The notes beneath the pieces were generated by a model that did not search any database, was not told the DNA's origin, and saw only the letters and a program-made list of their open reading frames with translations. A program made the translations under genes and the position numbers. From NCBI GenBank assembly GCA_037349105.1, contig JAYJMM010000037.1:1550001-1614000 (forward strand): a DNA stretch of 64,000 nt. The letters run 5' to 3'. Origin of the DNA: Limnomonas spitsbergensis (lineage: Eukaryota > Chlorophyta > Chlorophyceae > Chlamydomonadales). Of this stretch, positions 28,521 to 40,400 are shown piece after piece; position 1 is the first letter of the stretch, and each line of letters begins with the position of its first letter.

Positions 28521-29069
28521 AACTAGGCATATTGGCGTAAACATTCATTTACCTTGTCCCCCACTCATCCCAGACATCCTCATAGTCTCTTTACCGGTTC
28601 ACCCTTCACCCTGATTCCTTCACTCTATGCTAGGTAGATCCAGTTGAATCTCAACGTTGTGCTGCCCCAGTCACAAGCTCTCCTCCCTATGCTGCCCCGC
28701 TCATGGCAGGCTTGGCACAGACACTTTACCCCTCACCCTGACACCTTCACTCTTTGCTAGGCAGATCCAGTTGAAGTTGAATCTCAGCATTATAGTCCCC
28801 CAGTCACAAGCTCTCCTCCCTCTGCTGCCTGGCTCATCGCAGGTTTGGCACATACACCCTTTGTTAGGCAGATCCTTTACCCTTCACCCTAACCCTTTAT
28901 TTCACTCTTTGTTAGGCAGATCCTTTACCCTTCACCCTAGCACATTCACTCTTTGTTAGGCAGATCCTTTGCCCTTCACCCTAACCCCTTCACTCTTTGT
29001 TAGGCAGATCCAGTTGAATCTCAAGGCTGTAGAACCTCAGTCGTTCCCCTCGTCCCGCGCTCTCCGCAG

Positions 29070-31263
29070 GCATCTGCACAGTCACAAAAGTACGGGCAGG
29101 CGTCTGCGAAGGGCGACTACTCCCTCACGCTCCTTACTTTCCCAGGCCTAGGCAATGTCGTCAACATCAAACAAGTGCGGGTTTGCGGGTTAAGGGTTTG
29201 CGGGTTAAGGGTTTGCGGGTTAAGGGTTTGAGGGGAGATACAGGCTGACCCCCTAGGTCTGTCATCATCCCCTGGTCATCAAGAAGCGTGCAAAAAGAAT
29301 GTGGGCTGAAACCTTGAATAAACGGCGCCCTGCTGGTACAAGTTAGCAATATGGTTAAGGTGAGAGGGGCACGGGCTGAATAAGGTGAGAGGGGTACGGG
29401 CTGAAGGCCCAAGATAGTGCCATTATCAAGATGCGGGCCAAGGAAAGGGCGTTGACCCGGCTGAATAGATTGCGCCCTATTGGTATGATTTGAATCACGG
29501 TCAACATCACACAGGTGAGATAGATGCAGGTTAAGCTCTCATCCCCCCTGACCCTAAAGCCCAAACCCTAGCCCAACACGCTGTTCCGATATGAGTACAT
29601 CTCCCTATGCACCTTTTGTTGGCGCAACCGAATACGCCCTCTTGGTGTATTCTGATCCATGGCCAGCGTCAAAAAGAGTCGTGGGCTGAAACCCCGAGCC
29701 CAACACGCGCTTTCGATATCAATTACAGCACCCTTTTGCACAACCGTACGTGCCTTCCTGGAACCATGCTTGCTCCTCAGCATACACACTTTAACGCGCT
29801 TTGAGTCTAGGACCAGGATAAGCCCTCTAACCCCTAACCCTGTGCCCTTGCCCCCAATCTCCAAACCCTAAGTTTCCAATCTATTTATTTACTGCGTCAT
29901 CTCTCCCTCCCTCTCTCAATGTTTTACCCTAAACACTTGTGTGCGGCATCTCTCACTCCTTAAGCCCTAAACTCTAAATCCCAAACCCTACGCATGGCTG
30001 ATGTGTGGCGTATCTCAATTCTTGCACCTTCAACTATAAATCTTACCATTTGTACTATTTCTGCAGTACCTCTCACTCCCAAAACCCTAAACTCAACATC
30101 TGAGTGATCTGACCTAACTCATTATGTCCGCTTCTACTCCCACTCCCTACGCCCCTGCTACACCCTGTCAGGGTTTCTCTCACTCCCTTAACCCTAAACC
30201 CTTAACAACTGACCTAGCACATTATGTTCGCCTCTCCTCTCATTCTCTACGCCCCTGCTACACCCTGTCAGGGCTCGCCTGCATACGTTGCTTGCGCCGT
30301 TGGCCAAGTGCTGACACCGGAGCAGCCTTGTGAGCCTGGGGCCGTTGCTCAGGGGCCTCAGGCCAGCTGTGTCAGAACGCCACTGTCAGCTGTGGTGAGG
30401 AGGCTTGGGGTTGAGGGTTTAGGCCCCTAAACCCTAAACCCTTTTCCCGCCAGAACGCCACTGTCAGCAGTGGTGAGGAGGCTTAGTGTTGAGGGTGTAA
30501 GCCCCTAAACCCTAAACCCTAAACCCGTCAGAACGCCACTGTCAGCTGTGGTGATGAGGCTTAGGGTTGAGGGTGTAGGCCCCTAAACCCTAAACCCTAA
30601 ACTCGTCAGAGCGTCACTCTTAAATACGGTGAGGAGGCTTAGGGTTGAGGGTTTAAGCCCCTAACCTAAACCCTAAATGCTATACCCTAAACCTGTCAAA
30701 ACGCTACTCTCGGCTACGGTGAGGAGGCTCAGGTTTTAGGGTTGAAGCCCCGAACCCTAACCCAAAAACTTGAACCTTCAATTCCCAACCCGGAAAACCT
30801 CTACCCAGCTACAATGACTAGGCTTAGAGTGGAGGTTGGAAGCCCCCTATACCTAAACCCGGAACACTATAACATAACCCTGAATCAGCCAGGGTGCCAC
30901 TTTTCGCTATGTTGGGAGGCCGACAGATAATCAACAATCAAAATAAGTAGGGGTTATGCTACTGCATCAGGGATGAAGGGTTGGAGGTTGTGGCACTACA
31001 CCAGGGTTGATGGCTTAGGGCTGAGGGTTGGGGACTATGCCACTGCAGCAGGGATTTCGGGTTTTAAGGGGTTTTAGGCGGCCTTAACGGTATTTACCCA
31101 CAGATAAAAACAATGACTCAGCACACCTGGCATATTTGTGTAAGCACTGTGGCTGCCGTGGCTGCAACAGCTGCTTTGCTGAGAGGATCTGTGAGGACCC
31201 TTGCCAAACTAAACCTGGATATACCAAGATAACCATGTACCCTTAACCCTTAACCCTCAGGCC

Positions 31264-31302
<39 letters not shown>

Positions 31303-31469
31303 AACCTCAAACCTGCCCACTAATGCCGATCCATGCCCGATGCCCGACAGATCCTGGCCTGCCCTCCGCCCGCGTGCATCGAGTTTGGTTGCTATGGCTA
31401 TGAGTATGTCAGCCGGGGGATCGGAGCGTGCGGGATCGACACCAACGCCCCCGTTGGGACAAGCCAAAT
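29070..31469 (+). CDS. Upstream exons of the GT92-like gene (less certain)
   Basis: Exon 29070-29174 ([27 protein letters not shown]|gtgcgg), exon 30272-30394 ([20 protein letters not shown]), exon 31104-31190 and exon 31351-31469 ([20 protein letters not shown]) join in phase 0. Exon 31104 can be read two ways. The phase-consistent frame gives a hydrophobic [14 protein letters not shown]; another frame gives the cysteine-dense [14 protein letters not shown]. Cysteines in the neighbouring exons suggest an extracellular or luminal domain. Confidence 0.5.
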
Positions 31470-34400
31470 GTGAGATGAGGGGGGCGCAATGATGAGAGTG
31501 CAACGTCTGGGTGCTGCTGGCTAGATCTGGTTGCATTTGGCTAGATCTGGTTGCTTTTGGTTATAACTGGTTGCATTTGGATAAATCTGGTTGCATATGG
31601 CTGGATCTGGTTGCATTTGCCTAGATCTTGTTGCATTTGGTTATTTCTGGTTGCATATGGCTGGATCTGGCTGCATATGGCTAGATCTGTCTGCATTTGA
31701 TTATATATGGTTGCATATGGCTACACCTGGTTGCATTCGGCCATGGATATTTGGCTTATGATGTATGCGCTCGTGTGTTCACAGGTGTCATGCTCCCTCC
31801 TCGGCCTCCTTGGTGCGTTGGGCTCTGGCCGCAGCTCAGCGCCCAGCAGCGTCCTCACCAGCCAGGGTGCCAGGACGCCCCCCAGCATCAACATCACGCT
31901 CAGTCCCTGGTTCGCACGCCACGCCTCGGACTTCTTTGTGGGCCTGCCCGGACAGAGAGCTGCGGGCTCCGGACTGAAACGTAGGGGCTGGACTGCTGGA
32001 CCCCTTCACAGCCAGCTTGGTGAGGTCTGGGCCATACTCGTCCTCACTCTCATCCCCAACATGACGCCCATCCTCCTCCTCATCGTTCCTTCAGCCTCTT
32101 TATTTACCTATTTTCATCGTTCTCCAGATTCTCTTACCTATTCGCCTCGTTTTTCACCTATTTGCCCGTTATCTACCTATCATCATCGTTATTTACTTAT
32201 TCTCATTGTTATTCACCTATTCTCGTCGTTACTTACATATTCTGATCGTTATTTACCAATTCTCATCGTTATTTACCTATTATCATCGTTATTTACCTCT
32301 TCTCGTTGTTATCCTGATCCTCTGACCTCATCCTCTTCCCTGTGCCCAATTGCCCATCCTCACCTGACGAGGCCAAAGAAGGAACGAAAGAAAGTAAGGC
32401 CCGCAGGGGCCTGAGCATAAGGAAACAATGCGGCATGCGCCGAGGCCTCGTCCGCGCCGCTGCCATCTGACTCAGCCAAATGTCAATTCCAGGAGAGCCT
32501 GTCATTTTCTCATCCTGATCCTCAACATCGCGCCCATGGATCGTCATTGTTATCCTAATATCCTAAACCTTTAACCCTAAGCCCTTAAACCCGTATCCCT
32601 AAACCATATCCCTTGTTCTTATGCCCATCCTCGTCATTGTCCTGATCCTCCCACCTTATTCTCTTCCCTTTGCCCATCCTCACCTGACCAGGCCAACGGT
32701 CTGTTCCAGGAGACCAGCCACTGGCTGTCGTGTTCGATAACAGCACATCTGGCAGAGCTGCATATGCGGGCAATTCCACGGTCACCATCACCACTGTTGG
32801 GACACTGTATGTAAACCCTTTGGCCACGAGGTGGGCTGGGCATGAGCCATGGGGGCAAGGGAGGGTGCAGGGCATGAGTCATGAGGGGAGGGTTGCAGGG
32901 CATGAGTCATGTGGGGGATGAGGGTCCAGGGCATGAGACGAGGCCGGATGTACGTGGTGATGCAAGGGGGGCCAGGGGATGGCATTTTAAAAGAGGTGGC
33001 ATAGCAAGATTGGCCCCACCCCATCACACCCCACTCCATCTCTGTCCCACCCCCTCACACCCCACTCCATCTCTGTCCCACCCCATCACCCCATTATATC
33101 TTAACCCCATTATATCTTAACCCCAACCCCATTATATTTTAACCCCACCCCCACTCCCCACCAACCCGCACTTTCTCCTGGATCTTAAAGGACATTGGAT
33201 TAGAGGATCTTAGAGGAAATTGCATTATAGAAGCTTTATTGCTGATATCATCAATCCATTATCAGTCAGGATCAGTCAGGATCAGTCAGGATCAGTCAGG
33301 ATCAGTCAGGATCAGCCAGTATCAGTCAGAATCAGTCAGGATCAGCCAGGATCAGCCAGGATCAGTCAGCAGGATCAGTCAGGATCAGTCAGGATCAGCC
33401 AGGATCAGTAAGTATCAGCCATTATCAGTCAGGATCAGCCAGTATCAGTCAGAATCATTCAGTATCATTCAGGATCAGCCAGGATCAGTCAGGATCAGTC
33501 AGGTCACCAGATTATTACCTTCATAAACCCTGAACCCTCACGTAAGGGCTTCATACTTGAGAAAAAACTCAACACCCTTAATCTCTCCTGCTTGCAGGTT
33601 TAAACCCTCAAACCTCAACCCCCAACACTAAAATGTCATTATCTCCTGCTTGCATGTTCCCTTCTTCATCATCGAAGGCGACCTTACTTAACTCTGAAGC
33701 CTGATGTTGGGGCTTGAACCTTGAGCTTCCCCTCCCCCCCCCCCTTTTACCTGCTTGCAGCCTCCCCTCTCTATTTTATCATTACCAGCCAGTACCAGCC
33801 ATATCAGAGACCTTGATAAAAACTTGAACCCTGCTGTTGGGGCTTCACACTTGCGCTTCACCTCATTGGCGGGCGCTGTATGTGTTTGAGGGGAGTTGAC
33901 CTCCATCACGATGCATTAAAGTATAATAGCACGGTCCAAGCAAAATAATTGATTGTGATCTGAATCTTGTGCCTACCGTATGCTTTTAGCTTGGATCCAA
34001 TATCAGACCCCACCCATCAGATTGCGTCCGCCACCTGCGCATGGCTCATCGCCGGTATCCGAATTGATGTGACGCGTCCACTAACATCAGCCAAGCGTCT
34101 GGGCTAATGGCGATGATTCGAGCACATCTGCGATTATTTCTAGCCTTCGCAGCATCGGCGCTGCTTCTGGTACATTCCCCAGCCAGCGCCAGCCTGTCAT
34201 CGATAGCGGGAGCAGCAGCAACGCAAGACGATACCGCTTCCCTGGCACCAAGGGGATACTTCACGACTGAAGAGTTCGGCGTTTCGCACGTCATCCTGTC
34301 TGGCGCCATCCCCGGCCTCAATGGGGGACCCACCGAGCAAATCATGCTCCATGCATTTATCAGCGGCAGGTCCGTGGCACCAGCATGTCCTAGACCTAGC

Positions 34401-37400
34401 GTATAATATTCCAGCGAACCCTAGGTCTGGAATACCTTTTGCTACACTCAGGGCCGGCACGCAGACCAGCTTCCTTTTCCAAGATCTGTGCTGCTCGCCA
34501 ATTCTTGACGCCATGCACGCACGCCATGTCAGGAAAAGCCCTCAGTGGACGTATCAGAACATCTGATGCACCTGCGCGGAGGTTCACACTCTGTCACACA
34601 CATACTTGCACATAGCATACAAATTTTAGCAAGCCGGTCGCGGTGGCTGCTGGGCTCAGCCTGAAGGGGTTCTCTTAGGAATAGTAACAATTCCTTTGGA
34701 ATAGTCAACAAAGATTACATGGGTAGGTCAGACATGATTAGAATCGTCAGGGTTCTGGAGGCACGAAAAGTCTGGAAGTCCAAGAAAGACAGGAAAGTCC
34801 AGAACTAGTCTTAGAGAAGTCTCCCGAAACACAGCAGGTCTTGCACATCTATTTGCATCCAGGCAGGCAGCACAATACGGCACAGGTTAGCCATTCCGCA
34901 CTGCCAAGGAGCCATGATACGAAAGACAGAACGAAAGCTACGCCCTGTGGGGGGCGTGAGAGTTAGGGAAACAGAGCAGCCTGGGCCAAAGCCACATCCG
35001 CGTTGTTACCGTGTCCATGATATGGCACAACACGGCATCATGCGGCATCTGTTTAGTTGGATTGTGCTACCATGGTTCGCATCCCTCTATCAGAGCCGAT
35101 GACTCATTGGCTCCAGGCAGGAACCGACGAGTCTGCCTCTGCCTCAAAATGTCCTGTGTGGGCCAGGTGGGGCCCAAGATAGCTCACAGAGTCAAGGCAG
35201 GCTTTATCAGCGCAGATCTGTGTACTAGGCTTGATTCAAGGCTTGGCTGGGCGAGGCTTAAGCTGGCTGGCTGGCTGGCTGGCTAGTTGGCTGGCTGGCT
35301 GGCTGGCTGGCTAGCTGAACGGCAAAGTGGCTGGTTGGCTTTAGCTGTCTGGATATCTACCTGCCTAGCTGGCTGGCTAGCTGGTTGGCTTCAGCTGTCT
35401 GGCTGTCTACCCGCCTAGTTGGCTGGCTGGTTGGCTGGCAAGCTGAATGGCTAAGTGGCTGTGAACGGCTAAGTGGCTGCTTGGCCTTAGCTTTCTGGCT
35501 GTCTACCCGCCTAGCTGGCTGGCTGGTGGGCTGGCAAGCTGAACGGCTAAGTGGCTGCTTGGCCTTAGCTGTCTGTCTGTCTACCCGCCTAGCTGGCTGG
35601 CTGGTTGGCTGGCAAGCTGAACGGCGAAGTGGCTGCTTGGCCTTAGCTGTCTGTCTGTCTACCCGCCTAGTTGGCATTGATACGGATGTGCATTTTACTC
35701 TCTCTCTCTCTGTCCCACTCACTTGCACGTTACAGGTTTGAGGCTGATGAGACTATCCTTAGAGGCTTCTTTTTCGTGGAAGGTGTGACCCATGCCAGAA
35801 TCAGCGGATGGGGTGCTCTGAAGCAACCAGTGGACCTGATGAAACAGTGGAGGTAGGTGGAGGGGGGAAGGAGGGGGGTGGAAGGGGGTGAAAGTGGGTG
35901 GTGGAGGTAGGTAGGTGGTGAACATTGGACCTGATGAAACAGTGGAGGTGTTTAGAGGTGGGTGGAGGTGTTTAGAGGTGGGTGGATGAAGGTCAATGTT
36001 AAGGGGAATGGTAATGGTGACTGGTGGCTCCTGTGGGTGCATGGTGCGGCTGGAGAATGATGGTGAAGTGAATGGTGCAGTGAAGTGAAGTGAAGTGAAT
36101 GGTTCGTAATTCTGGTGAACGGTGAATGGTGACGGGGGTCGGGGGATAGTGCATGCAAATGGTGCAGGTGGATGGTGCAGGTGGATGGTGCAGGTGGATG
36201 GTGCAGGTGGATGGTACATGTGGATGGTGCAGGTGGATGATGCATGTGGATGGTGCAGGTGGATGGTGCTGGTGGATGGTGCAGGTGGATGATGCAGGTG
36301 GATGGTGCTGGTGGATGGTGTAGGTGAACGGTTGTGGAGGATGGTGGGAGTGAATGATATGGTAATACATGCATGATGTTTGGATGTCCCTTTCAACTTA
36401 CCAGCACGTACATGTCCATGGTTATAAAAATCCAAAGTATCAAACATCACTGTGAAGGGCCATGGAGGAGGGCACCAACACGAGTGATAGCAGTGTGGGG
36501 TGCGTGATGTCTCAGCGGGATACAAAGCATGTCGGGGCGGGCATGTGCGGTTGGGGCATGTGGGGGTGGGCATGCGGGGGTGGGGCATGTGGGGGTGGGC
36601 ATGTGGGGCCACACGCCCTGTACCATCTTCTCTCTTTGCTCGTTTGGGAGGCTGTGTTTGGGCCATGCAAGGATACTTTCCAAACCGCATTTTGCCTGCT
36701 GTCCACTTTCATCTGCCACGAGGTACCCAATCACCTTCAAAGACCGTGCAAATGGGGAGCTTGTTCCACCACCCATACTATTTCCTTCACTAGCGTATAA
36801 GGCAAAGAAAGGAAAGACTGATGACCCCATTTTGACATCTGTCCTTTTAACTCCGCTCGGAGGTATCCTGTGACTTTCAAGGACCATACCACTGGGGCGG
36901 CTCAAGACGCTGTTATCGATACGCGGCCGTGGGATGCGGGCCAGGACTCGGTGCTCCCCATCCCCTTCCAGGCAGCATTCAAAGGCCAAGTGCCATGCAT
37001 CGATGTGAGTCTAGGTCGGATCCCCTCTGCGCTTCTTTGTGCTTTACTAGGCAGCATTCAAAGGTCAAGCGCCATGCATCGATGTGGTTTAAGGTTTATG
37101 GTTGTCTAAAACCCTAAACCCATTCATGTGAGTTTAGGTCGGTTCCCCTCGCACCTCTCTGTGTTTTTCTGGATGAGGTCCCCCCCCCTATCTCCAAGCA
37201 GCATTCAGCGGCCAGCACCCTGCATCGATATGACTCCAGGCTAGTCGGATCCCCTCTGCACTTCTCTGCGCTTTACCAGGCGTCATTCAAAGGTCGAGTG
37301 CCCTGCATCAGTGCGAGCTCAGGCTAGTCGGATCCCCTCTGTGCTTCTCTCTTTTCTCTCCTGATACGAGAATAGAAGAAATGTAAAACCTGACAGCACC

Positions 37401-40400
37401 CGCCAAGTGAGGAACGGACAAATGATTTCGACAGGCGCCCTCACCCGAGCATCCTTGCATGCTTCACCCCAGCTCCCTTGTTCTGCATGGTCGGAAGATT
37501 TCCCGGATCCATGTAAAGGATCGTAGTACTGTTTTTCTTTGATGACAGAAGGCACAAAAAAATAAAATAAAAAATATTAGCATAAACAGAACACCACCCC
37601 AGCAGCACCCCATGAGCTGTTATGGTGGCCCCAACACCCAAGGCCCCCCCACCAATGGCCCCAGGGCCCCCCACCTTAGTAAGCCACCTGGCACAAAACA
37701 TGGCATGTTGGTTGGCCTGACCGTCACATGCATGAGATGCTTCTTGGCCCTTTTGCGTTACATGTTTATTAACAGCAGGGCTGGTAGCCTAACTTAGGCT
37801 AAACCCAAACGGGTGGATTCTTTACTCAAATCAGGGTTATCATTTATTTCTTTATATTTAAAGGGCTATGTACGTGCAGCAGAAGCATCTGAAACACCCA
37901 ATGAATGAAGTGCAAACAAGGGGTTTGTCCTGAAGATGGAGGGTGTGTGTGCAAAAATATCTGAATTTGAATTTGTATTTGAACCAACAGGTCACCCAGC
38001 TCGATTTAAAAACGGTTCGTGAGAGGGAGCCTGGAAGTGACAGCCACAACCCCATCAACTGTCAGCCACACCTCTCCAAATTCTCGTGTGAATTCAAATT
38101 CAAAATTCCTGCAGGTGATTGTGCACCAGTGGATCCACACAGCTCTGATTTGTTTGAAAGAGCAGCCATCCGACCTGGACAGGCTGCTACAGATGGCGGA
38201 AAAGGAAAAGGTGTGCATCATCTGTTAACCCTAGACCCTAAACCTTGTCTATACAAAGCCAATCCTGGCCCCCAAAACAACAAAATGTGACGCCCTGTCC
38301 CTGTTGCAAGATTTGACACGTGGTTTGCCTGTAGAAAGGAGGGGGAGGGGGGATTGGGATAGGGACTGGGCAACGTGCCATTCACAAACCAGGTATAGGC
38401 CAAGGAAGGGAGCAAGTGTGTCTGACTTTCGTCGCAGCATTGTCACGATTTGGCATTTGGACATGCGAAGAGAAGCATGCTTGTTTTTGTCGAAAGTGTA
38501 CATACCTTAGCAGCTCTCACTCTAGAAGTGTTCCTGTTTATGAGAGTATGTCTATACATGTGCACATGTGTGTGTACATGTACATATGTGTGGGCATCTG
38601 TAACTGTGCCTCTTATCCCTCATTGATCCATTGATCCATTGATCCATTGATCCATTGATCCATTGATCCATTGATCCATTGATCCATTGATCCATTGATC
38701 CATTGATCCATTGATCCGTTGATCCATTGATCCATTGATCCATTGATCCATTGATCCATTGATCCATTGATCCATTGATCCATTGATCCATTGATCCATT
38801 GATCCATTGATCCATTGATCCATTGATCCATTGATCCATTGATCCATTGATCCATTGATCCATTGATCCGTTGATCCATTGATCCATTGATCCATTGATC
38901 CATTGATCCATTGATCCATTGATCCATTGATCCATTGATCCATTGATCCATTGATCCATTGATCCATTGATCCATTGATCCAATGATCCATTGATCCATT
39001 GATTGCACCGCGGTCACTTGATGATTACCTTGTGATAAAATGCTGTGAAGTTTAGGGTTAAGGGTTTAGGTGCGGTGGCGGCACGTGCCTCTTACTAATG
39101 CCAAGTCCTCCCTGACCTGATGCACGCTGGATGTCACCTATTCCAATGCTAGGTCGCGAGTGAAGGTGGCGGCCCGGCCGTGTGGTTCCTCATCGCGCCG
39201 TTCCGCAATGCGGGGCTGACACCTGGCTACGTAGCCATGCTGGCACACTCCGTCAAGTACCACGTTCATGTGAGCGGGGGAATGGCCTTCAGGCTTTTGC
39301 AATGTGTAGTTATTTTGGGACTCTTGCAGGCCTTTGTGCAAGGGGGGGTGGGACGGTCAGGTGGTACCTGATTATGATTGTGTGCGGTTTCCCTGTTCCG
39401 ACAAATCGGGGCCAGGTTTGAGCTGCCAGTCGGAAAAGTCGGGGCCAGGTTTGAGCTTCTGGTTGGACAGATCAGGGCCAGATTTGAGCTGCAGGTCGAG
39501 GGTCTTGCTGCGCTGGCACAGCATTGCTGGTGTTGCCGATTTAGGGTTAAGCCCACTCAGGGAAGCCGGATGTCCAAGAAGTGTCCAGATATATCTAAGT
39601 TCACCTCAGGGTTGTCTGGATAATGATGTTTCCTGGACATTGTATGGACAAATCTAGATGGCTATCACAATGAGCAGCCAGGCCATACAGAGGAGCCAAT
39701 CGCGTTGGGCAGGAATGAGGCAAGTTTGGGCCAATAACATAAATAGGGCCAAACGCCTTTCACGCGTGAAGTTGTGATGTTGTAAAGGTTTTCAAGACCA
39801 GCAGAGCCTCACATTTGATGCATGGGACATGTGCCCGTAAAGCGGAACAGGCACTAAATATTCTAGGACAGCGAGCGAAAACCAGTGTATTCCTGGGCAA
39901 GCAACTAACACACAAGCAGTTGCGTGGGAATGAACCCCATGCGGAGTATGTCTTCCTGTCTGGCTTCAGCTGGCCCTGCTTTGTGCCTCTCCATCAAGAA
40001 TGGGATTGAGAGCAGGGTTACCAGGTAAGACTGTTTGGGTCCGAATTTCGCACCGTTTACCGTATCGTATCACACCGTTTAACAATAGCGCAGCGTGTCA
40101 AAACACCGTGTCGGCCACTTTCTTACCTGTCCGGCCATTTTGGCCGTACCGTACCGTTTGACCGTACCGTTTGACCGTACCGTATTTCCGTACCTGGCAA
40201 CCCTGACTGAGAGGCGTACTTTCTTTTCTCATGTTCATTTAAGCTTGCCCAGGTGGACGTGCACGACCAAGGCGGGAAGGCTTACTGGGCCTGCTGTCTG
40301 GGCATTGAAGACGGGAACAGGGGGGAGCGCGTGAGCACAGGCGACCGCAGTGCGAACCGCCCCCCAAGCCCCTGGAAAGAAAGAAAGAGAGCTACGCCCC

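Larger units (their letters stand above)
26505..29069. other. Degenerate tandem-repeat region, no supported gene
   Basis: From about 26760 to 27470 a roughly 150-bp segment recurs in decayed form (GGGGAGAACGAAGCC, TCTAGGCCTGGGCAC, GGTATGGGTGTATGCA). The interval 27855-27900 has TTTAGGG/TTAAGGG runs. The interval 28470-29040 holds copies of segments near the first exon of the next gene (GTTAGGCAGATCC, AGTTGAATCTCAA). It may be the 5' part of that gene, but I found no exon with matching splice phase. Confidence 0.55.

Noticed and set aside
33220..33526. [10 protein letters not shown] repeat frames
   Set aside because: 10-bp simple repeat in an intron.
38552..39017. [14 protein letters not shown] antisense frames
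   Set aside because: 8-bp satellite read in all three frames.
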